This document shows positions 1 through 8,618 of a DNA stretch of 40,479 nt, one piece after another. The stretch covers positions 1-40,479 of the forward strand of contig NZ_BNBT01000068.1 of NCBI RefSeq assembly GCF_014656095.1, in the 5' to 3' direction. How positions within the stretch are numbered: the stretch's first letter is position 1; every line of letters starts with the position of its first letter. Below the pieces are notes generated by a model. The model searched no databases. It was not told the origin of the DNA and worked only from the letters and a program-made list of their open reading frames with translations. Source of the stretch: Streptomyces longispororuber (lineage in GTDB: Bacteria > Actinomycetota > Actinomycetes > Streptomycetales > Streptomycetaceae). Both the position numbers and the translations under genes were made by a program.

Positions 1-1290
1 GGGGCCCTGGCGGCGGCCGCGGCGGCCGCTGCCCCCGGCTCGCCGGACCCGGCCGCCGCCCTCGCCGCCCCCGGCCCATCGGGCCCGTCCGCCGCGCCTG
101 GTGCGTCTGGTGCGTCTGGTGCGCCGACCGTCGAGGAGCTGCGCCTCGACCGTGCCGTGCCGCGGGAGATCCTGCGCCGCAGCGGCTTCGACGGTGTGGC
201 GCCCGCCTTCGCCAGGGCCCTGGACCGGGTCCGCTCCTACGACCGGGCGGAGCGGCTCGTCGTACGCGAGGGGCAGGCGCTGTGGCGGCGCGCGGTGGAC
301 CGGGCGCAGGGGCGCGGCCCGGGCGGCGCGCTCAGCCGGGGTGACGACCGGCCGCTGTACTGGGCGCGGCTCGGGATGACGCGGGAGCTGCGGGCGTGGC
401 AGCCCGCGGCGTTCGAGCTCGGCGAGCGGCAGCGGAAGCGGCTGCTGGGGAAGCTGGAGCGGGCCTCGCGCGGCCAGGACACGGTCACGTATCCGAAGGG
501 CCACCACGGCAAGCGGATGAAGCGGGTGCTCGTCACCGGCTTCGACCCGTTCACGCTGGACCGGGACATCCGTATCGGCAACCCCTCGGGCGCGACCGCG
601 CTCGCCCTGGACGGCACGGTCGTCAGGACGGCGGCCGGGCCGGTGCGGATCGAGACGGCCACGTTCCCGGTGCGCTGGACGGACTTCGCCGAGGGGGCCG
701 TGGAGCGGGCGCTGCGGCGGCAGTTGCCGCGCGTGGACCTGTTCACGACCGTCAGCCAGGGGCGGGTGGGCAAGTTCGACATCGAGCGCACCAACGGCGC
801 CTGGCGCGGCGGCTTCGGCGACAACGAGAACCTGTCGAGCACCGGCACCGTCCCGGTGGCCGACCCCGCCTCGCAGCCGCAGTGGACCACGACCACGCTG
901 CCGTACAAGGACCTCGTCGCGACGCCCACCGGCCGCTTCCCGGTGTACGACAACACGGCCGTGACGGAGATCCCGGCGGGCGGCACCGCGCCCGTGGACC
1001 GGCCCGACGGCCCGACGCCGGGCTCCACGGCCCGCAAGGGCGGCGGCGGTGACTACCTGTCGAACGAGATCGCCTACCGGGCGACGCTGCTGCGCGACCG
1101 GCTCGGCCTGCACGACCGGCTGCCGGGCGGCCATGTGCACACGCCGGTGCTCCAGTTCGGCGCGGGGAACACCGATCCGGTGACGGGCACCGTCACGGAC
1201 CCGGAGTTCGAGCGCAACCGGAGCGACATCGTCGACCAGGTGCGGCGGATCGTGACGACGGCGGTGGAGGCCGCGGCGAAGCGAGGCTAA
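1..1290 (+). CDS. Pyroglutamyl-peptidase-like (C15 fold) protein, 5' end outside window
   Basis: The reading frame is open from the first base, so the true start and probably an export signal lie upstream. An internal GTG at 157 is unlikely to be the start. The first 130 or so residues are an Ala/Gly/Pro-rich stretch plus a charged region. From about base 520 there is a pyrrolidone-carboxyl-peptidase-like domain opening with KRVLVTGFDPF and NPSG. In C15 peptidases a Glu-Cys-His triad removes N-terminal pyroglutamate. Here the Glu is retained (IERTNGAW, codon 784-786) and a His is retained (GGHVH, 1132-1140). The position expected for the nucleophile reads GDYLSNEIAYR, with Ser (TCG, 1060-1062) in place of Cys, and the visible protein contains no cysteine at all. 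It may be inactive or use serine. It ends in a 4-base tail-to-tail overlap with the next gene. Confidence 0.8.
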   Translation, partial: GALAAAAAAAAPGSPDPAAALAAPGPSGPSAAPGASGASGAPTVEELRLDRAVPREILRRSGFDGVAPAFARALDRVRSYDRAERLVVREGQALWRRAVDRAQGRGPGGALSRGDDRPLYWARLGMTRELRAWQPAAFELGERQRKRLLGKLERASRGQDTVTYPKGHHGKRMKRVLVTGFDPFTLDRDIRIGNPSGATALALDGTVVRTAAGPVRIETATFPVRWTDFAEGAVERALRRQLPRVDLFTTVSQGRVGKFDIERTNGAWRGGFGDNENLSSTGTVPVADPASQPQWTTTTLPYKDLVATPTGRFPVYDNTAVTEIPAGGTAPVDRPDGPTPGSTARKGGGGDYLSNEIAYRATLLRDRLGLHDRLPGGHVHTPVLQFGAGNTDPVTGTVTDPEFERNRSDIVDQVRRIVTTAVEAAAKRG

Positions 1291-2126
1291 GCGGTGGGGG
1301 CCGGGGAGCCCGTGGGGTGCGGCCGCGGCTCCCCGTCCGCGCCGCCGGTGCCGGTGCCGTCGCCGTCGGCGCCCGGGGCACCCGCGGCGTCCTCGCCCAG
1401 CAGGTCCCGGGCCATCAGCGTGGCCCCGGCGACGGCCCCCGGCATCAGGAACACCGCGACGAACGGCACCAGGAAGGCGACCGCGAGCGGCGTACCGAAG
1501 CCCCACGCGAGGGACTTGCGGGCGCGCAGCAGCTCCAGGCGCTCGCGCAGCGCCACGCCCCGGCGCTGGAGCGCCACCGCCGTCAGCTCCTCGGCGAGGA
1601 AGAAGCCGGTGACGAGGAAGCCGATGACGGGCACCACGGTCTGGCCCGCCACGGGCACGAAGCCGAGCGCGAACAGCAGCACGCCCCACAGCGCGGCCCG
1701 CACCACGATCCGCAGGCTGTCGCGGGCGGAGATCCACAGGTCGCGCCAGAGCGGCAGGCCGGACTCGGGGGCGGAGCCGGCCACGGAGACGTCGACCTGC
1801 TCCGACAGGGACTCGTAGAACGGCTCGCCGATGAGGAGGGTCACGGCGGTGAAGCTCACCACGGACACCAGCAGGGCGAGGGCGAAGAGGAGCACGGTGA
1901 GGAAGGTGCGGAAGGCGCCCTGCCACGGGTCGTTCCAGTCGTCGGCGAAGGGCGTCGCCCAGGAGACCAGGTCCGTGCCCCACAGGGCGAGCGCGACCAG
2001 CGCGGCGGCGTACAGCACGAGGGTGATGAGGCCGGGCAGCAGGCCCAGGCCGTACTGCTTGCGGTGCTGGGCGACCCAGCGCTGACCCTTCAGGAGGTAG
2101 CCGAAGCCCTGACCCAGTTCACGCAT
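1287..2126 (-). CDS. EI24 (CysZ-like) integral membrane protein
   Basis: A 279-residue membrane protein starting at MRELGQGFGYLLKGQRW. This start matches the family N-terminus; the same frame stays open upstream to 2222, but that extension is Pro/Gly-rich and poorly supported. Several long hydrophobic stretches (roughly residues 28-48, 70-98, 145-175 and 215-240) and motifs such as LIGEPFYESLSEQVD and VPVAGQTVVPVIGF fit the EI24 domain family, which includes the sulfate permease CysZ. Sulfate transport is not implied: no sulfur gene is adjacent. The C-terminal 35 residues are a low-complexity Gly/Asp/Pro tail. It is divergent from the carboxypeptidase and converges with the C15-like gene, overlapping it by 4 bases (CTAA). 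Confidence 0.85.
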   Translation of the reverse strand: MRELGQGFGYLLKGQRWVAQHRKQYGLGLLPGLITLVLYAAALVALALWGTDLVSWATPFADDWNDPWQGAFRTFLTVLLFALALLVSVVSFTAVTLLIGEPFYESLSEQVDVSVAGSAPESGLPLWRDLWISARDSLRIVVRAALWGVLLFALGFVPVAGQTVVPVIGFLVTGFFLAEELTAVALQRRGVALRERLELLRARKSLAWGFGTPLAVAFLVPFVAVFLMPGAVAGATLMARDLLGEDAAGAPGADGDGTGTGGADGEPRPHPTGSPAPTA

Positions 2127-2203
2127 GCGCCACACCCTATCCGCTGGTGGGGCGGGGCCCGGCCCGGCGGGCGGGCGGCCGGGACCGACTGGTGAACGAC
2201 CCC

Positions 2204-2232
2204 TTGTTGCGACGGAGTTCACCCTGTAGACC
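2204..2232 (+). promoter_or_regulatory. Candidate sigma-70-type promoter for the M14 carboxypeptidase
   Basis: A TTGTTG -35-like hexamer (2204-2209) is separated by 17 bases from TAGACC (2227-2232), 40 bases before the ATG at 2272. The -10 lacks the final T of the consensus. A strong Shine-Dalgarno GGGAGG precedes the start codon. Confidence 0.4.
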
Positions 2233-2271
2233 TCCCCTACCGATCACTCATGGGTCTCTAGGGAGGTACGC

Positions 2272-4851
2272 ATGGGGACATCCCGGCCGTCCAGACCGGT
2301 TCTGCTCACCGCGTCGGCCGCCGTGGGCGCGCTCGTGTTCACCGCGCTCACACCGGGCGGCGCCGGCGCCGACCCGCTGCCCGCGCCGCGCCCGGCCGCG
2401 CGCGACACGACGCCGCTCGACCCGCCCGGCAGGGCGGCGAAGGCCCCGGAGTCCGCGGCCGCCCGCGCGCTCGACGCCACCGCCGCGCCCCTCGTCACCG
2501 GCAAGGTCCGTGGCTACCCGCGGGAGCGCAAGCTCGACGCCGAGCCGCCGAACCCGGCCGACAAGTCCCTCAAGCTGGGCCTCACGCCGTACCACGCCAT
2601 CGCGCCCCGGCTGAACCGGATCCAGCGGCTCGGCGACCGTGTCAGCGTGGAGGTCGCCGGGCGGTCGGCGGGCGGTCACGAGCTGTACCTGGTGACGGTG
2701 ACCGCCCCGGAGTCGGCGCGCGAGGCCGCCCGGCAGGAGCGCATGCGCCGCCTCATCGCGGACGCGCCCGCCGCCGCGGCGAAGGACAAGGCGGTCAAGA
2801 CCGCGTACAAGACGCCGGTGTTCATCAACAACAACATCCACGGCAACGAGTGGGAGGGCACGGACGCGGCCCTGAAGCTCATCGAGAAGCTGGCGAAGGC
2901 CGAGGACGGGCGGACGCGCCGGCTCCTCGCCCACAACCGCCTCTACTTCAACGTCACCATGAACCCCGACGGGCGGATCGCGGGCACCCGCGAGAACGCG
3001 GGCGGCTTCGACCTGAACCGGGACTTCGTCACGGCCTCGCAGCCCGAGACCCGCGCGGTGCGCGACATCGCCGTCACCAAGCAGCCCGCCGTGATGATCG
3101 ACCTGCACGGCTACGTCAACGGCACGCTCATCGAGCCGACCACGCCGCCGCACGGCGAGAACTACGAGTACGACCTGTTCCTGAAGAACACCTACGCCAA
3201 CGCCCTCGGCATGGAGAAGGCCGTCAACGGCCTCGGCTACACCGAGGCGAAGGACGGCGTGAAGCCGGCGGTCATCCCCTTCCGCGACCAGGAGGAGGGC
3301 TGGGACGACTGGCCGCCGATCTTCACCCCGCAGTACATGCCGTTCCACGGCGCGGTCGCGGCCCACACCATCGAGTTCCCGATGCAGGTCAACTACGAGG
3401 AGTACGACTCCACTCCGGTGGCCGAGCTGCGCCGCCGCTCCGCGATCAACGTGGACATCGCGGGCGCGGCCATGACCGCGACCCTCGACTTCGCCGAGCG
3501 GAAGCGGCGCTCGCTGATCGCGGACCAGATCGAGGTGTTCCGGCGCGGCGCGGCGGGCGCGAAGCAGGTGCCGGTGTCGCCGGAGACGGTACCGGGCGTG
3601 CCGGGCATCGGCCCGGAGGACGTCTACACGACGACGTTCCCGCGGGCGTACGTGATACCCGCGGGCGGGCGGCGCGACCAGCGGTCGGCGGCGGCCGCGT
3701 CCCGGCTGGTGGACCACCTGCTGGCCAACGACGTCCGCGTGCGCCGCGCCACCCGCGACTTCCGGCTCGGCGGCCGGGCGTACGCGAAGGGCTCGTACGT
3801 CGTCGACATGCGCCAGCCCAAGCGGGGTCTGGCGAACGTGCTGCTCGCGGACGGCCGGGACATCAGCGGCGACGTGTCGGCGATGTACGACATCTCCGGC
3901 TGGAGCCTCGGGCGGCTGTGGGGCGCCTCGGTGGTGTCCGCGCACGCGGGCGACCCGGCGCGGGTGCCGGCGCGCGCGGTGTCCCGCTCCGCGCGGGTGG
4001 CGTACGTCGCGCCGCGCGGGGACCTGCGGCTGCGGCTCGACGACCCGCGCGAGGTGGCCGCGCTCAACTCGCTGCTCGGTGACGGGGTGCGGGTACGGAG
4101 CGGCGGGGACGGCTCGGTGGTGGTGCCCGGCTCGGCGCGGGGCCTGGCACGGGCCGCCGCCAAGGAGTACGACGTGGCCTTCTCCGCCACGAAGGCGCGG
4201 GGCGGCGAGGTGCTGCGGCGCACCCGGGTCGCGGCCGCGGTGACACCCGGGGAGCTGTTCGCGCTGCGCGAGATGGGCTTCGACGTGGTGCCGGTGTCGA
4301 CGGCCGCCCTGAACGCCGGGTTCGACTGGCGCGGGGCCGATGTGCTGTTCGTGTCGGCGGGCCTGGAGTACGCGAAGCTCACGGGCGCGGCGCGGGCGGG
4401 GCTCGACGCGTTCTTCGCGCGCGGGGGCGGTCTCGTGGGGCGGGGCGCGGTCGGGGCCGCGGTGAACTCCGCCGCCGGGCTGCTGCCGGTCACTCCCGTG
4501 CGGGGGAACGGGGACGCCAACGGCGTGGTGCGGGTACGGAACTCTGGCGGGGCCGTGACCGGGGGCGCGCCCGGGGCGAGCTTCGTCTACGCGCCGATGT
4601 GGTTCACCCGCCTCGGCGCCGGGGTGCGGGTCGAGCAGGCCTACGGCTCCGGGAATCCGCTGGTGTCCGGGCACTGGCGGCCCGTCGACGGGCGGGGCGG
4701 GCCCCGGGACGCCGCGGGGGAGGCGGCGGTGGTGAGCGGGCGCCTCGCCGGCGGGGCGGGGGTCGTCCTCTTCGGCACGGAGCCCCTGTTCCGGGCGCAC
4801 CCGAAGGGGGCGTTCGCCCAGGTGGGGCGGGCACTCCTGACGGTGCGCTAG
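2272..4851 (+). CDS. Secreted M14-family zinc carboxypeptidase
   Basis: 859 residues. An N-terminal signal peptide (about 1-33, hydrophobic core LLTASAAVGALVFTAL, Ala-rich cleavage region) predicts export. The peptidase domain shows the zinc ligands of M14 enzymes: HGNE (H190, E193) and a third His in MIDLHGY (H279). Substrate-binding Arg/Asn motifs are NPDGR (231-235) and DLNRDF (247-252), and HTIEFP (E368) is the candidate catalytic Glu. A further 450 residues or so follow. They look like a C-terminal glutamine-amidotransferase-like fold (DVLFVSAGLEY, FFARGGGLVGRGAV) of the kind seen in large actinobacterial M14 proteins. The ATG is preceded by GGGAGG at 5-6 bases. The likely role is extracellular degradation of peptides, C-terminal residue by residue; the substrate is unknown. 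Confidence 0.9.
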   Translation: MGTSRPSRPVLLTASAAVGALVFTALTPGGAGADPLPAPRPAARDTTPLDPPGRAAKAPESAAARALDATAAPLVTGKVRGYPRERKLDAEPPNPADKSLKLGLTPYHAIAPRLNRIQRLGDRVSVEVAGRSAGGHELYLVTVTAPESAREAARQERMRRLIADAPAAAAKDKAVKTAYKTPVFINNNIHGNEWEGTDAALKLIEKLAKAEDGRTRRLLAHNRLYFNVTMNPDGRIAGTRENAGGFDLNRDFVTASQPETRAVRDIAVTKQPAVMIDLHGYVNGTLIEPTTPPHGENYEYDLFLKNTYANALGMEKAVNGLGYTEAKDGVKPAVIPFRDQEEGWDDWPPIFTPQYMPFHGAVAAHTIEFPMQVNYEEYDSTPVAELRRRSAINVDIAGAAMTATLDFAERKRRSLIADQIEVFRRGAAGAKQVPVSPETVPGVPGIGPEDVYTTTFPRAYVIPAGGRRDQRSAAAASRLVDHLLANDVRVRRATRDFRLGGRAYAKGSYVVDMRQPKRGLANVLLADGRDISGDVSAMYDISGWSLGRLWGASVVSAHAGDPARVPARAVSRSARVAYVAPRGDLRLRLDDPREVAALNSLLGDGVRVRSGGDGSVVVPGSARGLARAAAKEYDVAFSATKARGGEVLRRTRVAAAVTPGELFALREMGFDVVPVSTAALNAGFDWRGADVLFVSAGLEYAKLTGAARAGLDAFFARGGGLVGRGAVGAAVNSAAGLLPVTPVRGNGDANGVVRVRNSGGAVTGGAPGASFVYAPMWFTRLGAGVRVEQAYGSGNPLVSGHWRPVDGRGGPRDAAGEAAVVSGRLAGGAGVVLFGTEPLFRAHPKGAFAQVGRALLTVR

Positions 4852-5344
4852 CCCTCGGGGGCGCCCCAGACCCACGCGCGGGGCGGTAACCCTCGCGGGG
4901 CGCCCCTGACCCACCCCTTACCCGAAACTGGGGCTCCGCCCCAGACCCCACGAACCGGCCTCCGGCCTTGTCCTCAAACGCCGGACGGGCTGGAATCCCC
5001 CGGCTGAGGCACCCGCGAAGAGTGCCGGCGCTCCGCGCCGCGTCCTCAAACGCCGGACGGGCTGAATGTCCTCAGCTCGGCGGCCCATGCGAGACCCGGC
5101 GCTCCGCGCCTTGTCCTCAAACGCCGGACGGGCTGGAATTCCTCAGCCGTCCGCCCTGAAAAGGGCGGGCGGGTGGGGGAACATCCGCCGCGGAGCGGTG
5201 GATCGCGGTCGGCCGACGACGGCGGTGCGAGCCGCCAGGTCGGGGCCGGGCGGGATGCCGGGGCTGTGCGGGTGGGTGGGCGGGAAAGAGGGCATCCGCC
5301 GCGCAGCGGCGGTGCAGGACCCCGCCCAAGGCGCCCCCGCCAGC
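4852..5344. other. Intergenic gap, repeat-rich, no gene
   Basis: No convincing coding sequence is present: the ORFs here have atypical codon use and cross repeats. It holds GC-rich hairpin-forming stretches just past the carboxypeptidase stop (CGCGGGGCGCCCC near 4893-4911, GGGGCTCCGCCCC near 4930-4942) that may end transcription. It also holds three copies of the CAAACGCCGGACGGGCTG repeat. The 5140-5340 part is a degenerate mix of CGCCGCGGAGCG and CGCCGCGCAGCG hairpins. Confidence 0.7.
4966..5135 (+). repeat. Three copies of the dispersed intergenic repeat (cluster 1)
   Basis: Copies at 4966-4992, 5041-5064 and 5109-5135 share the core TCCTCAAACGCCGGACGGG followed by CTG. Each of the last two is preceded by a GCGCTCCGCGCC hairpin. 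Spacing is about 75 and 68 bases. The same element recurs at 24944-25243, 25396-25422 (inverted) and 30983-31009, always between genes. Confidence 0.9.
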
Positions 5345-5773
<429 letters not shown>

Positions 5774-5858
5774 GAGTGTCGAATCCTCCTGGTGTGTACC
5801 GTTCCGCGCGCCCGTCGGACCGGCTCTGCGGAATTACCTTACCGAGTAGCGGAAGTTC

Positions 5859-6893
5859 TCAGTCGTCGAGGGAGACGATCATCTTGCCGGTGTTCTCGCC
5901 GCGCAGCATGCCGAGGAACGCCTCGACGCCGTTCTCGATACCGTGCGCGAACGTCTCGTCGTACGTCAGCTCGCCGGAGCGCACCCACGCGCCGACCTCG
6001 CGGACGAACTGCGGCTGGAGGTCCTGGTGGTCCTGCACGAGCATGCCCTGGATGCGCAGGCGCTTGCCGATGATCAGGGCCATGTTCCGCGGGCCCGGCG
6101 TCGGCTCGGTCTCGTTGTAGCCCGCGATCATGCCGCAGACCGTGACGCGGCCGCCCACGTTCAGGCGGCTGATGGCGGCCTCCAGGTGCTCCCCGCCGAC
6201 GTTGTCGAAGTAGACGTCGATGCCGTCGGGGGCCGCTTCCTTGAGCTGCTCGACGACGGGCTTGTCGTCCTTGTAGTTGAACGCGGCGTCGAAGCCGTAC
6301 TCCTCGACCAGGCGCCGGACCTTGTCGTCGGAGCCCGCCGAGCCGATCACGCGCGAGGCGCCCTTGAGCTTCGCGATCTGCCCGACCTGGCTGCCGACCG
6401 CGCCCGCGGCGCCGGAGACGAACACGGCGTCGCCCTCCTTGAAGGACGCCACCTCCAGCAGGCCCGCGTACGCCGTCAGGCCCGTCATGCCGAGCACGCC
6501 CAGGTACGCCGACAGGGGCGCCGCCTCGGCGTCCACCTTCGTCGCGTACCGCGCAGGCACCGACGCGTACTCGCGCCAGCCCGCGAAGTGCAGGACGTGG
6601 TCGCCGACCGCGAAGCCGTCGGCGTTCGCGGCGACGACGACGCCGACCGCGCCGCCCTCCATGGGCTGGTCGAGCTGGAACGGCGGGACGTAGGACTTCA
6701 CGTCGTTCATGCGGCCGCGCATGTACGGGTCGACGGAGAAGTGCAGGTTCCGGACCAGGACGCGGCCCTCCTCCGGGGCCTCGACGGGGGCCTCCCGCAG
6801 CGCGAAGTCCTCCGGGACGGGCCAGCCGTGGGGGCGGCGCACGAGGTGCCAGGCGCGGCCGGTGGCCGGGAGCTGCTCGGGGGTGACGGACAT
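5859..6893 (-). CDS. NADP-dependent medium-chain oxidoreductase (PTGR/CurA-like)
   Basis: 344 residues. A zinc-free MDR protein: N-terminal GroES-like domain with HFSVDPYMRGRM (51-62), then a Rossmann domain with VSGAAGAVGSQVGQIAK (159-175) and GSAGSDDK for NADP binding. The family reduces alpha,beta-unsaturated ketones and aldehydes (leukotriene B4 dehydrogenase/prostaglandin reductase, CurA-like), so a role against reactive carbonyls would suit its neighbour ohr. GAGGAGG precedes the ATG by about 9 bases. It is divergent from a MarR regulator; the palindrome at 6996-7020 overlaps its inferred -10 region, which suggests repression by that regulator. Confidence 0.92.
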   Translation of the reverse strand: MSVTPEQLPATGRAWHLVRRPHGWPVPEDFALREAPVEAPEEGRVLVRNLHFSVDPYMRGRMNDVKSYVPPFQLDQPMEGGAVGVVVAANADGFAVGDHVLHFAGWREYASVPARYATKVDAEAAPLSAYLGVLGMTGLTAYAGLLEVASFKEGDAVFVSGAAGAVGSQVGQIAKLKGASRVIGSAGSDDKVRRLVEEYGFDAAFNYKDDKPVVEQLKEAAPDGIDVYFDNVGGEHLEAAISRLNVGGRVTVCGMIAGYNETEPTPGPRNMALIIGKRLRIQGMLVQDHQDLQPQFVREVGAWVRSGELTYDETFAHGIENGVEAFLGMLRGENTGKMIVSLDD

Positions 6894-6995
6894 GGGGGCG
6901 TCCTCCTCAGGCTGGGGGCTGCGGAAACCGGCCTCGGGCCGCCGCGCACGCCGCGGGCTGCGCGCCGCCGACTGCGCCGCGGGGTTCGAGGCCTA

Positions 6996-7020
6996 ATGCT
7001 TCATGTTCTGAAATAAGCAT
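6996..7020. promoter_or_regulatory. Inverted repeat, probable MarR operator
   Basis: ATGCTT (6996-7001) and AAGCAT (7015-7020) form a 6-base inverted repeat with a 13-base spacer. It lies in an island of unusually low GC between two divergent genes and overlaps the minus-strand -10 hexamer. Confidence 0.5.
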
Positions 7021-7045
7021 GCGCTTTTATATTTGAGGTTGTCAA
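7016..7045 (-). promoter_or_regulatory. Candidate promoter of the oxidoreductase gene
   Basis: On the minus strand a perfect TTGACA (7045-7040) is followed after 18 bases by CATGCT (7021-7016). The -10 is embedded in the right arm of the palindrome, so a bound repressor would block it. Confidence 0.5.
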
Positions 7046-7060
7046 GTAAATGGGTACGCT
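7033..7060 (+). promoter_or_regulatory. Candidate promoter giving a leaderless marR transcript
   Basis: TTGAGG (7033-7038), a 16-base spacer, then TACGCT (7055-7060). The ATG at 7067 begins 6 bases after the -10, where transcription would be expected to start, and there is no Shine-Dalgarno sequence, so the mRNA is probably leaderless. Confidence 0.45.
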
Positions 7061-7066
7061 GGTGGC

Positions 7067-7513
7067 ATGGCCCCCCAGAACTCCTCCGCCGCGTCCCGGG
7101 TCGACCCGCTGACGCTCGAGGTCGTCGAACTCATCGGCACCGTCGTGGCGCGCTACCACGAGGAGTACGAGGTCGCCGCGGGCAAGCACGCGCTGACCGG
7201 GGCGCAGGCGCGCGTGCTCGGTCTCCTGTCCCTGGAGCCTATGCCGATGCGGCGCATCGCGCAGAAGCTGAAGTGCGAGCCCTCGAACGTGACCGGGATC
7301 GTCGACCGCCTGGAGGCGCGCGGCCTCGTCGAGCGGCGGCCGGACCCGGCCGACCGGCGGGTGAAGCTGGCCGCGCCCACCGAGGAGGGGCTGCGGACCG
7401 CCCGCAGCCTGCGCGAGTCCCTGGACTTCGCCCGCGAGCCGCTGGCTCAGCTCTCCCGCGAGGAGCGCCTGTCGCTGCGCGGGCTGCTGCGGCGGATGCT
7501 CGGCGAGGCGTAG
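7067..7513 (+). CDS. MarR-family transcriptional regulator
   Basis: 148 residues, typical MarR size. The winged helix-turn-helix covers about residues 45-110: LTGAQARVLGLLS, then the recognition helix region CEPSNVTGIVDRLEARGLVERR and the wing DPADRRVKLAAPTEEG. MarR dimers bind short palindromes and are released by small phenolic or electrophilic ligands. Its divergent partner is the oxidoreductase, and the shared promoter region has a palindrome, so autoregulation plus control of the oxidoreductase (and perhaps ohr) is the natural inference. The only cysteine lies in the DNA-reading region; the OhrR sensing Cys is absent. Confidence 0.92.
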   Translation: MAPQNSSAASRVDPLTLEVVELIGTVVARYHEEYEVAAGKHALTGAQARVLGLLSLEPMPMRRIAQKLKCEPSNVTGIVDRLEARGLVERRPDPADRRVKLAAPTEEGLRTARSLRESLDFAREPLAQLSREERLSLRGLLRRMLGEA

Positions 7514-7529
7514 TCCGGCCCGGCCGGGC

Positions 7530-8471
7530 TCAGGTGCACCACCACAGGAAACGGTCGCACGTCCTGGACGGGCTCGGCTTCGGGGCCGGCTCGTCCTCCG
7601 CGGGCCTGGACGTCGTGGGCTCGGGGTCCGGGCGCGGGCCAGGGCCGCCGGTGGTGGAGGCGCCGGAGGTCGGCTCGGGGCCGGAACCCGCCGGGCCGCC
7701 GGTGCCCGCCGCGCCTCCCGCCCCGTCGGTCCCTCCTGACCCGTCCGTCCCGCCTGCCCCGTCCGTACTCCGCCCGGGGCCGGCTCCGTCCGCGGAGTCG
7801 CCGCCCTTCCGCCGGGCCCCGCGGTCCTTCCCGCCGTCGCCCTCCTCGTCGCCGCGCTTCTTCCGCGCGTCGTCCGCCTCCTCGCCCGTGGCGGTGGGTG
7901 AGCCCTTCGGGGTGGCCGAGGACGACACCGGCTCGGCGGTGGTGCCCGTGCCCACCGCGTCCGCCCCGCCGTCGGGGCCGTTGCCGGACGCGCCGGGCCC
8001 CTCCTCGTCGCGCGAGGAGGAGGCCGCCTCGGGGTGCCCGGACGAGGACTCCGTGCCGAGCTCGGCGAGGCTCAGGCCGCCCGCCGCGAGCACGAGGCCC
8101 GCGGTCACGAGCAGGACCTTGCGGCGTCTGCGGCGGTGCTGGGCCGCCCGGCGGGTGCGCTCCCGGCGACGGCCCCGAGCGCGCGGCCGCTCGCCGTCGC
8201 TGCCGCTGTCGCTGTCGGCGTGGGCACCGCTGTCACCGTCGGTCCCGATGTCCTCGCGGCCACCGTCGCCGCCGGCGTCCTCGTGGGCGTCGTCCGGCGT
8301 GTACGCCGCCTCGCCACGGGCGGCCGGGGCAGCCGGGGCACCCGGCGCCACGGAACCGGTCCGGGCGTCCAGCGCCTCCCCGTACGCGCGGCAGTCCTCG
8401 GCCGGGGTGCCGCAGCCCGGGCAGGCGAAAGCGCCGTTGAGGTGCCGGTGGCAGGCGTGGCAGTAATCCAT
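7530..8471 (-). CDS. SCO2400-type zinc-ribbon, single-pass membrane protein
   Basis: About 313 residues. The N-terminus MDYCHACHRHLNGAFACPGCG is a C-x2-C-x10-C-x2-C zinc ribbon. A highly basic stretch (RRRERTRRAAQHRRRRRK) precedes one hydrophobic segment (VLLVTAGLVLAAGGLSLAEL), giving an N-in topology. The remaining 180 or so residues are a Ser/Gly/Asp/Pro-rich extracytoplasmic tail ending in CDRFLWWCT, whose two Cys could form a disulfide. I chose the ATG at 8471 because the family begins MDYC; an in-frame ATG at 8480 would add three residues, and neither has a good ribosome site. The function is not established. It converges with marR, leaving 16 bases. Confidence 0.8.
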   Translation of the reverse strand: MDYCHACHRHLNGAFACPGCGTPAEDCRAYGEALDARTGSVAPGAPAAPAARGEAAYTPDDAHEDAGGDGGREDIGTDGDSGAHADSDSGSDGERPRARGRRRERTRRAAQHRRRRRKVLLVTAGLVLAAGGLSLAELGTESSSGHPEAASSSRDEEGPGASGNGPDGGADAVGTGTTAEPVSSSATPKGSPTATGEEADDARKKRGDEEGDGGKDRGARRKGGDSADGAGPGRSTDGAGGTDGSGGTDGAGGAAGTGGPAGSGPEPTSGASTTGGPGPRPDPEPTTSRPAEDEPAPKPSPSRTCDRFLWWCT

Positions 8472-8618
8472 GGTGCCCATGAGGCATGGAGGCTAGGTCC
8501 CGGGCGACGCCGTGAGGAAGCCGCAGCCGTGAAGGTTGTGTGTGGAACCAATCTTTCCGTGGACTCCTCGCGCCCGGCGCACCGTAAGCACGGCCGCGAC
8601 CGTGGCGCACCGCCCGCC

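Noticed and set aside
2248..4914. 888-codon open frame antisense to the M14 carboxypeptidase
   Set aside because: Arg/Gly/His-rich shadow with no recognisable domain; the sense frame has the zinc ligands and a signal peptide.
7067..7513. OhrR assignment for the MarR protein near ohr
   Set aside because: The conserved N-terminal sensing cysteine of OhrR is absent; the only Cys is in the DNA-reading region.
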